DNA of 64,000 bases from Anaeramoeba flamelloides (taxonomy: Eukaryota > Metamonada > Anaeramoebidae): the NCBI GenBank assembly GCA_027625915.1, contig JANTQA010000070.1, positions 10,607,001-10,671,000 of the forward strand. The letters run 5' to 3'. This document shows, in pieces, positions 11,534 to 20,780 of the stretch. Position 1 is the stretch's first letter; each line of letters opens with the position of its first letter. Under the pieces are notes generated by a model. It saw only the letters and a program-made list of their open reading frames with translations. It searched no databases and was not told the DNA's origin. Position numbers and translations under genes: made by a program.

Positions 11534-12877
11534 AAATACTGATACTTACAGGAAATTTTTTAGAAATTGTTGAAATTGTAGATAATGCGACATATTGCAC
11601 AGGAGCTTCTCTTTTTGTTAATTTAATTAATGCTTTAGCAATTACTCTTAACTCACTTCTTGGTGCTAAGTAAAAATGTAAATTACAAACCTCAGCAACA
11701 ACTGCAGAATTTCTTGATTTTAATAAAGGAATCGTTGAGCTTAACAATAACTTGTGGTCTGGATCCATTTTGTATTTTGGTTTTTTACTTTCTTTTTCTT
11801 CTGCTTCTTCTGGCTTTTCTTCTTCAGAGTCTGTACTGAAAAAGTTAGTTTCATCTCCGCCACTTTTCATATGATCCGATTCTTCAGAGGAGTCAAAGAG
11901 TCTTGGGTCAACAAACTGTGTTCTCGAATATCTTAATAAGGTTTTGATAGCAATAATTTGCCCCCACTCGTCACAGTCAACTAATAAGGAGCATATTTTT
12001 CGAAAATGCTCATCTAATAATTCAAATTTGTCTGGGCAGACTTGGTTAAAGGCTGCAAGAGCACCTCCAATTACCATTGGGTGTTTGTCTTTTAATAATG
12101 CAGAAATCAATTCAATTAAATTTTCTTCGTGATCTTTGTTTAGGCCATATACCTTTTGAAAAAAAGATCACACAGATTTTTTTTTTGTTTTTTGTTTTTT
12201 GTTTTTCCAAATGAAAAAAAAGCAAAAAAAAAAAAAAAATTTTTTTAAAAGAAGAAAAAACAAAAAATTAGAAAAAAAAATAATAATAAAAAAAAAATTG
12301 AAGAAAAGGAATTTGTACTTTAGGGATTGCAAGTGCAGCAGTTTTTCTAACATAAGGAGACGAATCGTTCACAGCTTGCTGTGCAAGTAAAAGGATAATT
12401 TGTGAGATACTTGGGACACGGATCGAGGATAAAACTCTTAAAGAAAGTGCACGGATTAATTGTTCTCTATTTTGAAAATCCTTTTGAAATGTACTAACAG
12501 AAAGAAGTGCTAAATCTGGGTTCAGCTCTGCGTGTTGATCTAAATAGATATAGACCAATTTTTTGATCTTTAAATTTGGTGAAGCAACAAGTTTGACGAC
12601 AGATGGAAAAAATTCTAAAACTTCATATCCTTGAGACATCATCTTTTTTTGGTTGTTTGTTTTTTATTGATTTTTTTTTATTGGAAACACAGAAATTTTT
12701 TAGTTTGTTTTGTTTATGGAAAAGATTTTGTAACGAGAAAAAAGAAAAAAGGAAAATTTTTACCCCAACTAAGGTAGTCATTCCTTCAAAGACTTTGTTT
12801 TCGTTGTCTGACTCAAGTTTAGCAATCAAGTTTAGATTTTTTTGTGCTTGTGTATCTTTTTGAAAAGCTTTGCTCAT
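8197..12877 (-). CDS. AP-3 adaptor complex large subunit beta
   Basis: Beta subunit of the AP-3 clathrin-adaptor complex, which sorts cargo from endosome/TGN to lysosome-like compartments. There are five exons on the minus strand: 12877-12764, 12642-12319, 12152-11550, 10577-8755 and 8563-8197. Joined, they give about 1076 aa, close to human AP3B1. All junctions are GT-AG and keep the family alignment: LVG-MMSQGYEV, AIPK-VYGLNKDHEENLIELIS, KKFP-KLFSSNYKEFF, FQIK-SESELTNC. The N-terminal trunk has HEAT-like blocks such as KKLVYIYLDQHAELNPDLAL, VRKTAALAIPK, DEWGQIIAIKTLLRYSRTQF and PDVLRKLAKTF. A hinge follows (about residues 630-810), then a C-terminal appendage with TPTTGELL and SALKQQL. The hinge has an unusual Ser/Gly/Tyr repeat (see separate entry). 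An acidic SSEESD and SDSEEE insert sits in the trunk, as in other AP-3 beta proteins. The start at 12877 (MSKAFQKDTQ) was chosen over an in-frame upstream ATG whose extension is hydrophobic and unlike the family. Confidence 0.95.
9220..9612 (-). repeat. Ser-Gly-Tyr repeat in the AP-3 beta hinge
   Basis: The minus strand encodes a run of SGSGSY units with occasional SF and TG variants, split by one non-repeat spacer (SATRKNVEKNPKS). About 9241-9338 is almost identical to about 9475-9572. The offset is 234 bp, a whole number of codons, so part of the array arose by in-frame duplication. Exact 100-bp identity in a region free to drift suggests a recent event, or ongoing slippage or unequal exchange. 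The alternative frames across this stretch (L/I/Q/A-rich and N/S/Q-rich) are shadows of the repeat. Confidence 0.9.
11501..11535. repeat. AAAG microsatellite in AP-3 beta intron 3
   Basis: About eight AAAG units lie just inside intron 3, ten or so bases from the donor at 11549 (minus strand). On the gene's sense strand they form a CTTT pyrimidine tract. Intron 3 is the longest of this gene, 10578-11549 (972 nt). The rest of it is AT-rich with no recognisable gene. Confidence 0.9.
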
Positions 12878-15800
12878 TGTTAAAATAAAAAAAGATAAAA
12901 AAAAAATATAAAAAAAATGAATTTCAAAACATAAAAAGAGTAATTTGTCGGTGAGGTACATTTTGTTCTTCGTTTTTTGAAAAAGATTTTGTAAAATCTT
13001 GGGTTCATTATAAAAATTTCTTGAATCGTTAAACATTTTCAAACCACATATTATTTAAATCCTTTTATTTTTTTTAGTAGAAGATCCAATATCCTTGAAA
13101 GAATGTTTAGTATATGTGTGTTGAGAAGCGTGGTGCTATTTCAAAGTATCAACATAACTTTGAAAGGTTGATCTTACTCTTGAACAAAATAAACGAAATT
13201 CTTACATAGAAATATCTTATTTTTTATCAAAGTTATTTTTGGAAATAAACAAGCAAAGGATTTGTTTTAAAGAAGTTTGAGTCTGTTCTCTTCAATTTAA
13301 TTCTGAAAAAATAAGAAGAAAAAATCTTCAAAAATGCTCTTTATCAAATAAAATGTACAATTTAGTTATCCCATGTTAGACTTTAAAATCGATTGTTACA
13401 TTTTTATTATGAAGCCCGACATATTAAGTTACAAAAGAAAAGGACAACACACAATGAGTAAATATAGTATTGGTTTCTAAAAGTTGTGTTGTTAAGGGTC
13501 AAATCATTATAGTTAGCAATAATTATTAGAAATTGGAAAAAAAAATTTAAGTTATTTTAATAAATGCCTACAACCAATTAAAAATAATTAATTCTGATTG
13601 TGGTTGATTTATTAAAAATTAACAATAAAAAATTTATACTTTTTTCGATAAATTTGACCAAGAAGACTTAATTTCCAATATAAATTGTTAGAATATTCGA
13701 ATTTTGTAAGCATCAATATAAGTTTCAAAATATCAATCTTTGGCTCTTTTTGAGATCTTGAAGATTGTTTATTAATTTATTTCCTTTCACAAAAGAGTTG
13801 TTTTATTCTCGAAATACTATTAAAAAAATCTTACATTTTGTAAATTTATATGGTTTGAAAATGAACATAAAATCAGATTAAAAAGAATTAAATGTTTTTT
13901 TATTGAAAGAAAACAATTAGTTTAATTGACATAGTCACCTACCTGGAGTTTGTCCCATACCCAAAGGGGGTTGATTAGCAAGAAAAGTGATAATGTTAAA
14001 TTGTACCCCTATTATTTATACAAATTCACTGTTGTTATTTTTTTTCCGTAGATTTATAATGGAGGAAAATTAAAAAAAATAATACTCAATTTTGATAAAT
14101 CCTAGAAAACCTCTCTACACACCCAGATTGATAACCAATACAAAAAACTGAAAAAAAGATACCCAAAACTTAAAAAATTTCCCAATATGTGATTAATGAT
14201 TTATTTCCTTTTACAGTTCATTTTTTAATTTTAAGAAGAGAGTGAAATATTTAATTTGACCCAATTATTTGATGCAATATATCGATTATATGATTTTTTT
14301 TTTGGTGTTTCTTTCATACCCAAACAGCCGCTTATTAATTAAAAATGATCTACAAAAAAATATACTGCTTATGATTAAAAAAAAGAATGATAAAATCATT
14401 TCCAAAAGTGTTACTCAAATCATCAACCCAGCTTAATAACAACATTTGGAAAAACAGTCCAACTGATCAAAACTGAAATAAATATTAAAACTGTTTACAA
14501 ATAATACAGATTATCATTAGATTTTTCAGATAATCCATATGAAAAAAAAAAGGAAAATATATAAAAAAATTTTTTTGTAAAGTTAAAAGTTAAATCGTTT
14601 TGATTTGACTTCAAAGCGGTTTTGTTTTAAAATAGTTTTAAAGACAAACTAGAATTTTCAATATCAATTACCACAACTTTCCAGTTTTTTCAAGTCGGAA
14701 AATGAAAACTAATTTGTGGAAAAGATATAAAAAACTTTAATTATTTAAAAACACAACAGAAATCAAAAAAGGGGTTATTTCAAAGACTAAACAAAAAAGA
14801 TTCTTAGACCCAAATTTATTTTCAAATATAAGAACATCTGTTTCTTTTCATACAAAATTTAAACAGTTCAGAAGTTAGGTGAGAAAAATAATTAATAATC
14901 TACCTTGGTTCACTAAAATGAAAAAAAAAATAATTGTAAATAAAAAGTTAGACAAAAATACGACTTCAATTAACTTATCATCCTGGTTAATCAAGTTTAT
15001 TTAAAACATAATCAACATTCCAGTTCTTAAAAATCTTGAGGCCACTGTATTTATTGTTGTTAGTTTAACCATCTTTTTTTAAAAGTCTCTAGTCAAGAAA
15101 AAAAGGTCTATTTTGGGGTAAAAAAATTTTAAATGGATGTGACAATTAATTTTCTTAAAACTCAACTTTAAGATATTATTTTGAAGAGATAATAACTAAT
15201 AGTTTTGAGAGCACTCTTATCATCTTAAAAAACCCAAACACAGAAAAAAAATAACTGATGATAAATATTCAAAGTTTCCGTAGAGTGCCTAGGTTTTTTT
15301 TACTTTTTAGAATAAACCGAAAAGTTAATAAATTTTCTTTTTATTTCAAAAATTAAAAAAAAAACCTAACAGAAAATCAAAAAAAAAATAGTTTTTCTAA
15401 ATCAAAAGAACAAACAATTCTTTAATAGTCCAAATAATTGAGTCCCTATTTGAAAGGTATTCATCAGATTTTAAATACTTTATGTATATAATAAAATGAC
15501 ATCTTATCTCTGAAATAAAAAAAGTTTTCAAATTTTTTCTATTAAATGGAAAAAAAATATTAATCGAACCTGTAAAATAGGATTTTCCAACTTAAACTGT
15601 AAAATATCTTTAAAAATATTTTTTGATCAAAGATCCTTTATTAACCAATAGTGTTTATTCTAACTGAAGTTATTAAAAAGGGTAAAATTAGTAAATATTT
15701 ATTTTTTTTTTGAAAAAATTTTTTCAGGATCTTTTTGACAAAATAGGAATATTCAGAATACATCAAATAGATTTCTTTATTTCGACAAAAAAAAAAAGAC

Positions 15801-16105
15801 AGAATTAATTCTTCAAGGTTTAAAAATAACTTATTTGTATAACTCAATGTAAAAAATCAACTTTCTCATACAAAGCATTGAGTCTCTTGAAACCTTTCAA
15901 ACACTTTTAGAGTATTTAAAAAACTTCAAACAACTTTTACAGACTTAAAAATTAAAAGTCAAAAGCTTGGTAAAACTCAAGAGCTTTTTTGACCAATTGA
16001 CCGACTTATTGTTCCAAAGCTTTGGATCATTTTTTTAAAAAAAGTTATTTTCAAAAAATATTAACGTAACTATTTTAGCAAAAGTTTTTTTTTTTTAATA
16101 TAAGA
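12878..16105. other. Divergent intergenic region between AP-3 beta and SCC3
   Basis: The two flanking genes are transcribed away from each other, so both promoters should lie here. I see no conserved box that I would defend, no tRNA-like fold and no repeat shared strongly with the rest of the window. The hydrophobic open frames near 12.9-13.0 and 15.6-15.8 kb have no family resemblance. A T-tract followed by AATATAAGA immediately precedes the SCC3 ATG. Confidence 0.35.
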
Positions 16106-19100
16106 ATGTCTTCTGATTCATCTAATAACGAAGAAATCAATAAAGAAGACAAGAACAATCAAAGTGGTTCTGAAATGTCAGAAGAGGAAATGGTTATGGA
16201 AGAAGATGGAGAAGAAGATGGAGAAGAAGATGGAGAAGAAGAAGAAGAAGAAGAAGAAGAAGAAAAAATTATACTCTCACAATTGACAAATGCTTCTACA
16301 ATTGAGAATGTTATTAACGAGTTTTATTTAAATTATGATCAAACACCAACGACAAACTTGTCAAATTTGATAAATTTGATTTTGGAGGGATCTGGTATCA
16401 AAATGAGGATTAATGAAAGCTATATTGGAGAGGAAGAAAAAAGAAAAGAATTTGTGAATGAATTAGAAATTGAATGTAAAGAAAAGAATAATGCAAAGGC
16501 ATTTCAAAAAAGCCCCTTAGTCGGCAAGAATCTGAAAACAAAAAAACAAAGGAATTCCTTTTTGAATTTTTATAAAAAATTAATCAAAAAATGTCCCGAA
16601 GAGGTTCTCGCTGATAATTATTTATTTCAAGAATTGGCAATTTGGATTTCAGAATTCGGTTGTTCAATAATTACCGATTTAAGGTATGTTTCCACTTTAG
16701 TCTCTTCAAGGTTTTTAAAATCGTTTTCTGATCTGAGAAGAAAAAACGAAAAAAAGACGTTCCGTTTGTCTCAGCAATTGGAAAGCGAAGGGAAAAAAAA
16801 AAAGGGACGAGGAGGCTCAATTGCCAAATTTAAAGAATTACGGGAGTCTGTGCTAAGCTCAACAGAAAGAACAAAAGCATTGGAGGCACTAATTGATCTT
16901 TATTGGAAATCTTCCTTTTTTTTAAGATTCCGTGACACATATCCGTTAATAAGATCCACATGTATCTCGTCACTTGGCGATTTGGTTCTGAAAAACACGG
17001 AAATGTTTTTAAAAGCAGAATACCTAAGATACATCGGGTGGTTTTTAAATGATAAGTCTCACGAAGTAAGAATTGTTTGTCTTGAGATCATTGAAAAACT
17101 AATTAAACCAAAATCTCAAGATCAAGGTGAAGATGGGGATGTTAAAATAAAAGAGAAAAAGAAAAAGAAAAAGAAAACGAAAAAAAACAAGAAGAAAGTG
17201 GAGGAAAAAGAAAAAGAAAAAAATGCAAGCACGAACAAATTAAAAATGGAGAGCTTTTTACATCGTTATAAGCATCGGATTGTTGAAATGACATCCGATC
17301 GTGATTTAAATACTGCTCTGAAGGCACTTAAAATTGTAAAATACTTGCTTAGTGAGAATCTCGAAAAGGAGCAACTGGAACACTTATATTCATTTTGTTT
17401 AAACAACAACCCTAAATTTCGATACCTGTCTGGCAAATTTATTAAGGAAGCCTATTTTGTACCACAGTCAAAAGAAATTTTAAAAACAGAAAAAATGATA
17501 CATGGGAAAAATTATCCAATTTCAGAGGACAGCGTTCAAATAAAAGTGCTCTGTGAATTTATTAAAAAATATTCAAACAACAATCCGAAAAATGTTAATT
17601 TCATTATTGATAGTTTCTGGGATCATATACCGCAAATCCGCGATATACTTTTAATGTCCAAAATGTTAAATAAAAATAAAAATCAAGGAGATGATGATGA
17701 TGACGATGATGACGATGACAATGATGATGATGAGGGGGAATCTGAAGAAGACGAAGATTCTAGTAATGACGAAGAAAGTGAAAGTGAAAGCACTGAAGAT
17801 GATGATGATGAAGATGATGATGATGACGAAAAAAAAGATGAGAAAAAAGAAAAAAAGAAGAAAAAAAACAAGAAGAAAACAAAAAAGAAAGAGAAAAAGA
17901 AAAAGGGAACAAAATTAGTATTTTTAGAGCCAGAGCAAGAAAATTTATTATTAATAATTTTTTCTTTGTCTATTAAAAAAGGAATGGGTGAAAACATTTG
18001 TGATCTTGATGAGTGGTTTGGAAAAAAGCCAACTTTAAAAAATAAAACAAAATTAAAAACAAGGACAATTACCCATCAAAAGTCTTTTCGAAAGATCATA
18101 ACTCGAGATCTTTTAGATAATTTAGAAATCTTGCTACGCTTATACAAAGTGGACAGTGAAAAGATAGCGGTTTTACTTGAACTAATTCAATATTTGTCTT
18201 TAAATTGGATTATGGAAAACAGAGTTAAAGTCTTATTTTTAAATCTCTTGATCTTATGTAAAGAATTACTTTTCACGCATACGGCGTCTAGTGTGTTTCA
18301 AAAAACAATAGAATCATTTCAAAAATTAATTGAATTCAACGAACCATTGTCTTCAGAAGTGGAAGTGATCCTTCAGCAAATTATTGAACAAATAATGGAA
18401 GTTATTGAAAAGTGTATCAAGAAGTGGGATGAAAATAATAATTATGAAGAAATCAAATTTGAATTGACAACATCTCTAATGCGCCTTGAACATATTGTGA
18501 AAATTCATGAAATTGATCTTGAAATTCTTCCTTATTTACAAAAGATCATTTCAACATCGTTATCTTCAGATAACCAACTTGGTGATCAAATGACCATTTC
18601 AGCTTTAAAAATTAATTTTTATGTCTTTGTGTGGCAATGGATGCAGATTGATAAAGAAAAAATAATCAATGTTAAGCAAATTGAACAAAAGATTTATGAT
18701 GAAAAAGAAAAGAAACGAGGTGAAGATGATGATAAACAAGACAATGACAATGACGGTGATGATGACGTTGACGATGACGAGAATGAGGAGGAAGAAAAGG
18801 AAAAGGAAAAGGAAAAGGAAAAGGAAAAGGAAAGGGGAGAAGATGGAGATGACGAAGATGATGATGATGATGATGAAATGAAAAAAATTGAATTGATGTC
18901 CCAAAATATTAATTCACAATTAAAAACATTTAAAACTAACCGAGATCATTTTTTTGAATACTTGGGAGAATTAGTTGGACACAGATCATCAAAAATCCAA
19001 AGTGCCTCTTTTGATATTCTCTTTGAATCCTTTTTATTCTTCGCAGAAACAAATGTATTCAATACCACTTGCGAAATTACTGGATATCAACCAGAATACT

Positions 19101-20731
19101 CTATTATCAAAAAATTTGCACAATATTTTGAAAAGCAAATAAATCTCATCATTAGCGATCAAGAAAAAATTCAATTAAATTTAAGAAAATTATCTAAAAA
19201 ATTAAGGCTGGCAAATAAGAAAAGAAGGGAAAAAGAAGAAAAATTAATAAAAAAATTTTTAAAAAAAATAAAAAAAAATGAGAAAGATAAAAATAATAAA
19301 AACAAAAATAAAAAGAAGAAGAACAAGAAAAAGGATAAAAAAAAAAAGCAAAAAAAGAAAGGCACGGATAAAATTGTAGAAGAAGATGACAATGATGAAG
19401 AAACTTCTTCTGGATCTGAAAATGAGAATATTTCAGAAGAACAAGAAAATTCAGAATCTGAGGTTAATTCGGAGGATAATTCAGAGGAAGAGGAAGAGGA
19501 AGAGGAAGAGGAAGAGGAAGAGGAAGATGACGATGTTCCTAAATTAAATTGGGAACAAAGGGAAGAATTGGAAAAATATTTAAAAGTTAAAACAAAAAAA
19601 TCACAAGATACCGAAAATAAAATCCGTAGCCAAATCGATGAATCATTAGCTACCTTAAAAGAAAAAAATGATCAAATTTTTCTTCTAATTTCAAAGATAA
19701 GTAAAGTATTATTATTAAATGTTTTCCCACCAAACATTGCTTCTTATGTTTTTAATTTACTTGCTTTAAAGGTTTATGAAAAAACTGAAATCCAAAGAGC
19801 AATCAAATTTTTATTAATAGGACTTAAAAGTATTCAAAGATTTCCTGATTTTGATAGATTAGCAGTGATTGAAACATTAAAAAGATTTTACGATGATTTT
19901 ATTTTTTACGAACAAGAGGAAGAAAGCGACCAAGATGAGAAAAATAAGGATCAAAAAAAAGATGCAAATTCTGATGATGATGAAGATGATGATAAGGAGG
20001 GGAAGGAGAAGGAGAAGAAAAAAGATGATGATGATGATGATGAGGAGGAGGAGGATGATGGTGATGAAGATGATGAAATCAAAAAAAAAAAAGAGATGAT
20101 GAAAAATGGTGTTTTGATTAGCAATGAAGAAAATGGGCAAAAAAAGACCTACTTATTAATAACAAACGGCGCAAAAAAAAATTTAGAATTGAAATATGAA
20201 AAAATCAAATCTCAAAAATATCAAACTTTTTTATTAATATCAAAAGAACTTGAAAGAATATATTCCAAAATAGTAGATAAAAATCAACTTATACTTCTCG
20301 TCTGCGAGTCATTGGATTATTCTTTGGCCGAAATGCCAAAAAAATTACAATTTTTAGAAAAGGGACTCGATGAAATTATAAAAGTGTTAGGTAAAAAAGA
20401 TTTGAAAAAAATTAAAAATTATCTACACGATCAAGTAGGCGAGAAAATAAATTCTCTTGAAACCGAAAATATTGAAAATGAAGGGTTGAAAGACGAAAGC
20501 TTTCGATATTTATTAGATTTTAATGTTAAGATATTAAATAAAATTCAAAAGTCCAAACGTGGGAAAGAAAAAAAGAAAAGAAAAGTTGCTAAAAAACTTG
20601 GATTTGATCAACAAGACGACGAAGATGACGAAGAGAATGAAAATATCGAAAAAGAAGAAAACCAAGAAAATGACGATATTGATGAAGAAGAAGATGATGA
20701 TAATGAAGCGAAAAATAAAACAAAAAAATAA
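16106..20731 (+). CDS. Cohesin subunit SCC3/STAG (stromalin)
   Basis: SCC3 binds the SMC1-SMC3-SCC1 ring and DNA and is needed for sister-chromatid cohesion in the nucleus. One uninterrupted frame of 1541 aa shows no sign of introns. After an acidic N-terminus comes the STAG region (residues about 145-270, with FLNFYKKLIKKCPEEVLADNY and FVHRYRD-like FFLRFRDTYPLIR). The stromalin conserved domain follows at residues about 280-335, with IRSTCISSLGDLVL and YLRYIGWFLNDKSHEVRI. Next is a HEAT-like block, LHRYKHRIVEMTSDRDLN. The protein is longer than human STAG2 because of several low-complexity inserts: Glu runs near residue 50, Lys runs near 355, Asp/Glu then Lys runs at about 525-605, and again near 875-930, 1045-1155, 1270-1335 and 1505-1535. 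These alternate acidic and basic. The family call rests on the STAG/SCD blocks; the C-terminal half is recognisable only by position. The stop at 20729-20731 may not be the true end (see next entry). Confidence 0.93.
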   Translation: MSSDSSNNEEINKEDKNNQSGSEMSEEEMVMEEDGEEDGEEDGEEEEEEEEEEKIILSQLTNASTIENVINEFYLNYDQTPTTNLSNLINLILEGSGIKMRINESYIGEEEKRKEFVNELEIECKEKNNAKAFQKSPLVGKNLKTKKQRNSFLNFYKKLIKKCPEEVLADNYLFQELAIWISEFGCSIITDLRYVSTLVSSRFLKSFSDLRRKNEKKTFRLSQQLESEGKKKKGRGGSIAKFKELRESVLSSTERTKALEALIDLYWKSSFFLRFRDTYPLIRSTCISSLGDLVLKNTEMFLKAEYLRYIGWFLNDKSHEVRIVCLEIIEKLIKPKSQDQGEDGDVKIKEKKKKKKKTKKNKKKVEEKEKEKNASTNKLKMESFLHRYKHRIVEMTSDRDLNTALKALKIVKYLLSENLEKEQLEHLYSFCLNNNPKFRYLSGKFIKEAYFVPQSKEILKTEKMIHGKNYPISEDSVQIKVLCEFIKKYSNNNPKNVNFIIDSFWDHIPQIRDILLMSKMLNKNKNQGDDDDDDDDDDNDDDEGESEEDEDSSNDEESESESTEDDDDEDDDDDEKKDEKKEKKKKKNKKKTKKKEKKKKGTKLVFLEPEQENLLLIIFSLSIKKGMGENICDLDEWFGKKPTLKNKTKLKTRTITHQKSFRKIITRDLLDNLEILLRLYKVDSEKIAVLLELIQYLSLNWIMENRVKVLFLNLLILCKELLFTHTASSVFQKTIESFQKLIEFNEPLSSEVEVILQQIIEQIMEVIEKCIKKWDENNNYEEIKFELTTSLMRLEHIVKIHEIDLEILPYLQKIISTSLSSDNQLGDQMTISALKINFYVFVWQWMQIDKEKIINVKQIEQKIYDEKEKKRGEDDDKQDNDNDGDDDVDDDENEEEEKEKEKEKEKEKERGEDGDDEDDDDDDEMKKIELMSQNINSQLKTFKTNRDHFFEYLGELVGHRSSKIQSASFDILFESFLFFAETNVFNTTCEITGYQPEYSIIKKFAQYFEKQINLIISDQEKIQLNLRKLSKKLRLANKKRREKEEKLIKKFLKKIKKNEKDKNNKNKNKKKKNKKKDKKKKQKKKGTDKIVEEDDNDEETSSGSENENISEEQENSESEVNSEDNSEEEEEEEEEEEEEEDDDVPKLNWEQREELEKYLKVKTKKSQDTENKIRSQIDESLATLKEKNDQIFLLISKISKVLLLNVFPPNIASYVFNLLALKVYEKTEIQRAIKFLLIGLKSIQRFPDFDRLAVIETLKRFYDDFIFYEQEEESDQDEKNKDQKKDANSDDDEDDDKEGKEKEKKKDDDDDDEEEEDDGDEDDEIKKKKEMMKNGVLISNEENGQKKTYLLITNGAKKNLELKYEKIKSQKYQTFLLISKELERIYSKIVDKNQLILLVCESLDYSLAEMPKKLQFLEKGLDEIIKVLGKKDLKKIKNYLHDQVGEKINSLETENIENEGLKDESFRYLLDFNVKILNKIQKSKRGKEKKKRKVAKKLGFDQQDDEDDEENENIEKEENQENDDIDEEEDDDNEAKNKTKK

Positions 20732-20780
20732 GAAGAAAAAAGGTGATGAATCAAGTGATAGTTCGGAAGATGAAGACTAA
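20732..20780 (+). other. Possible out-of-frame continuation of SCC3 tail
   Basis: Directly after the stop, the +1 frame continues for 16 codons as KKKKGDESSDSSEDED and then stops. This is the same Lys-then-acidic-serine composition as the SCC3 C-terminus. The switch falls in an A-rich run (ACAAAAAAATAAG), so a one-base homopolymer length error, or a real recent indel, could explain it. Either end leaves the conserved domains intact. Confidence 0.5.

Noticed and set aside
17683-17997. Minus-strand frame rich in Ser and Phe opposite the SCC3 gene
   Set aside because: It is the antisense of the GATGAT/GAAGAA repeats that encode the acidic insert. The same applies to the other long antisense frames within 16.1-20.7 kb.
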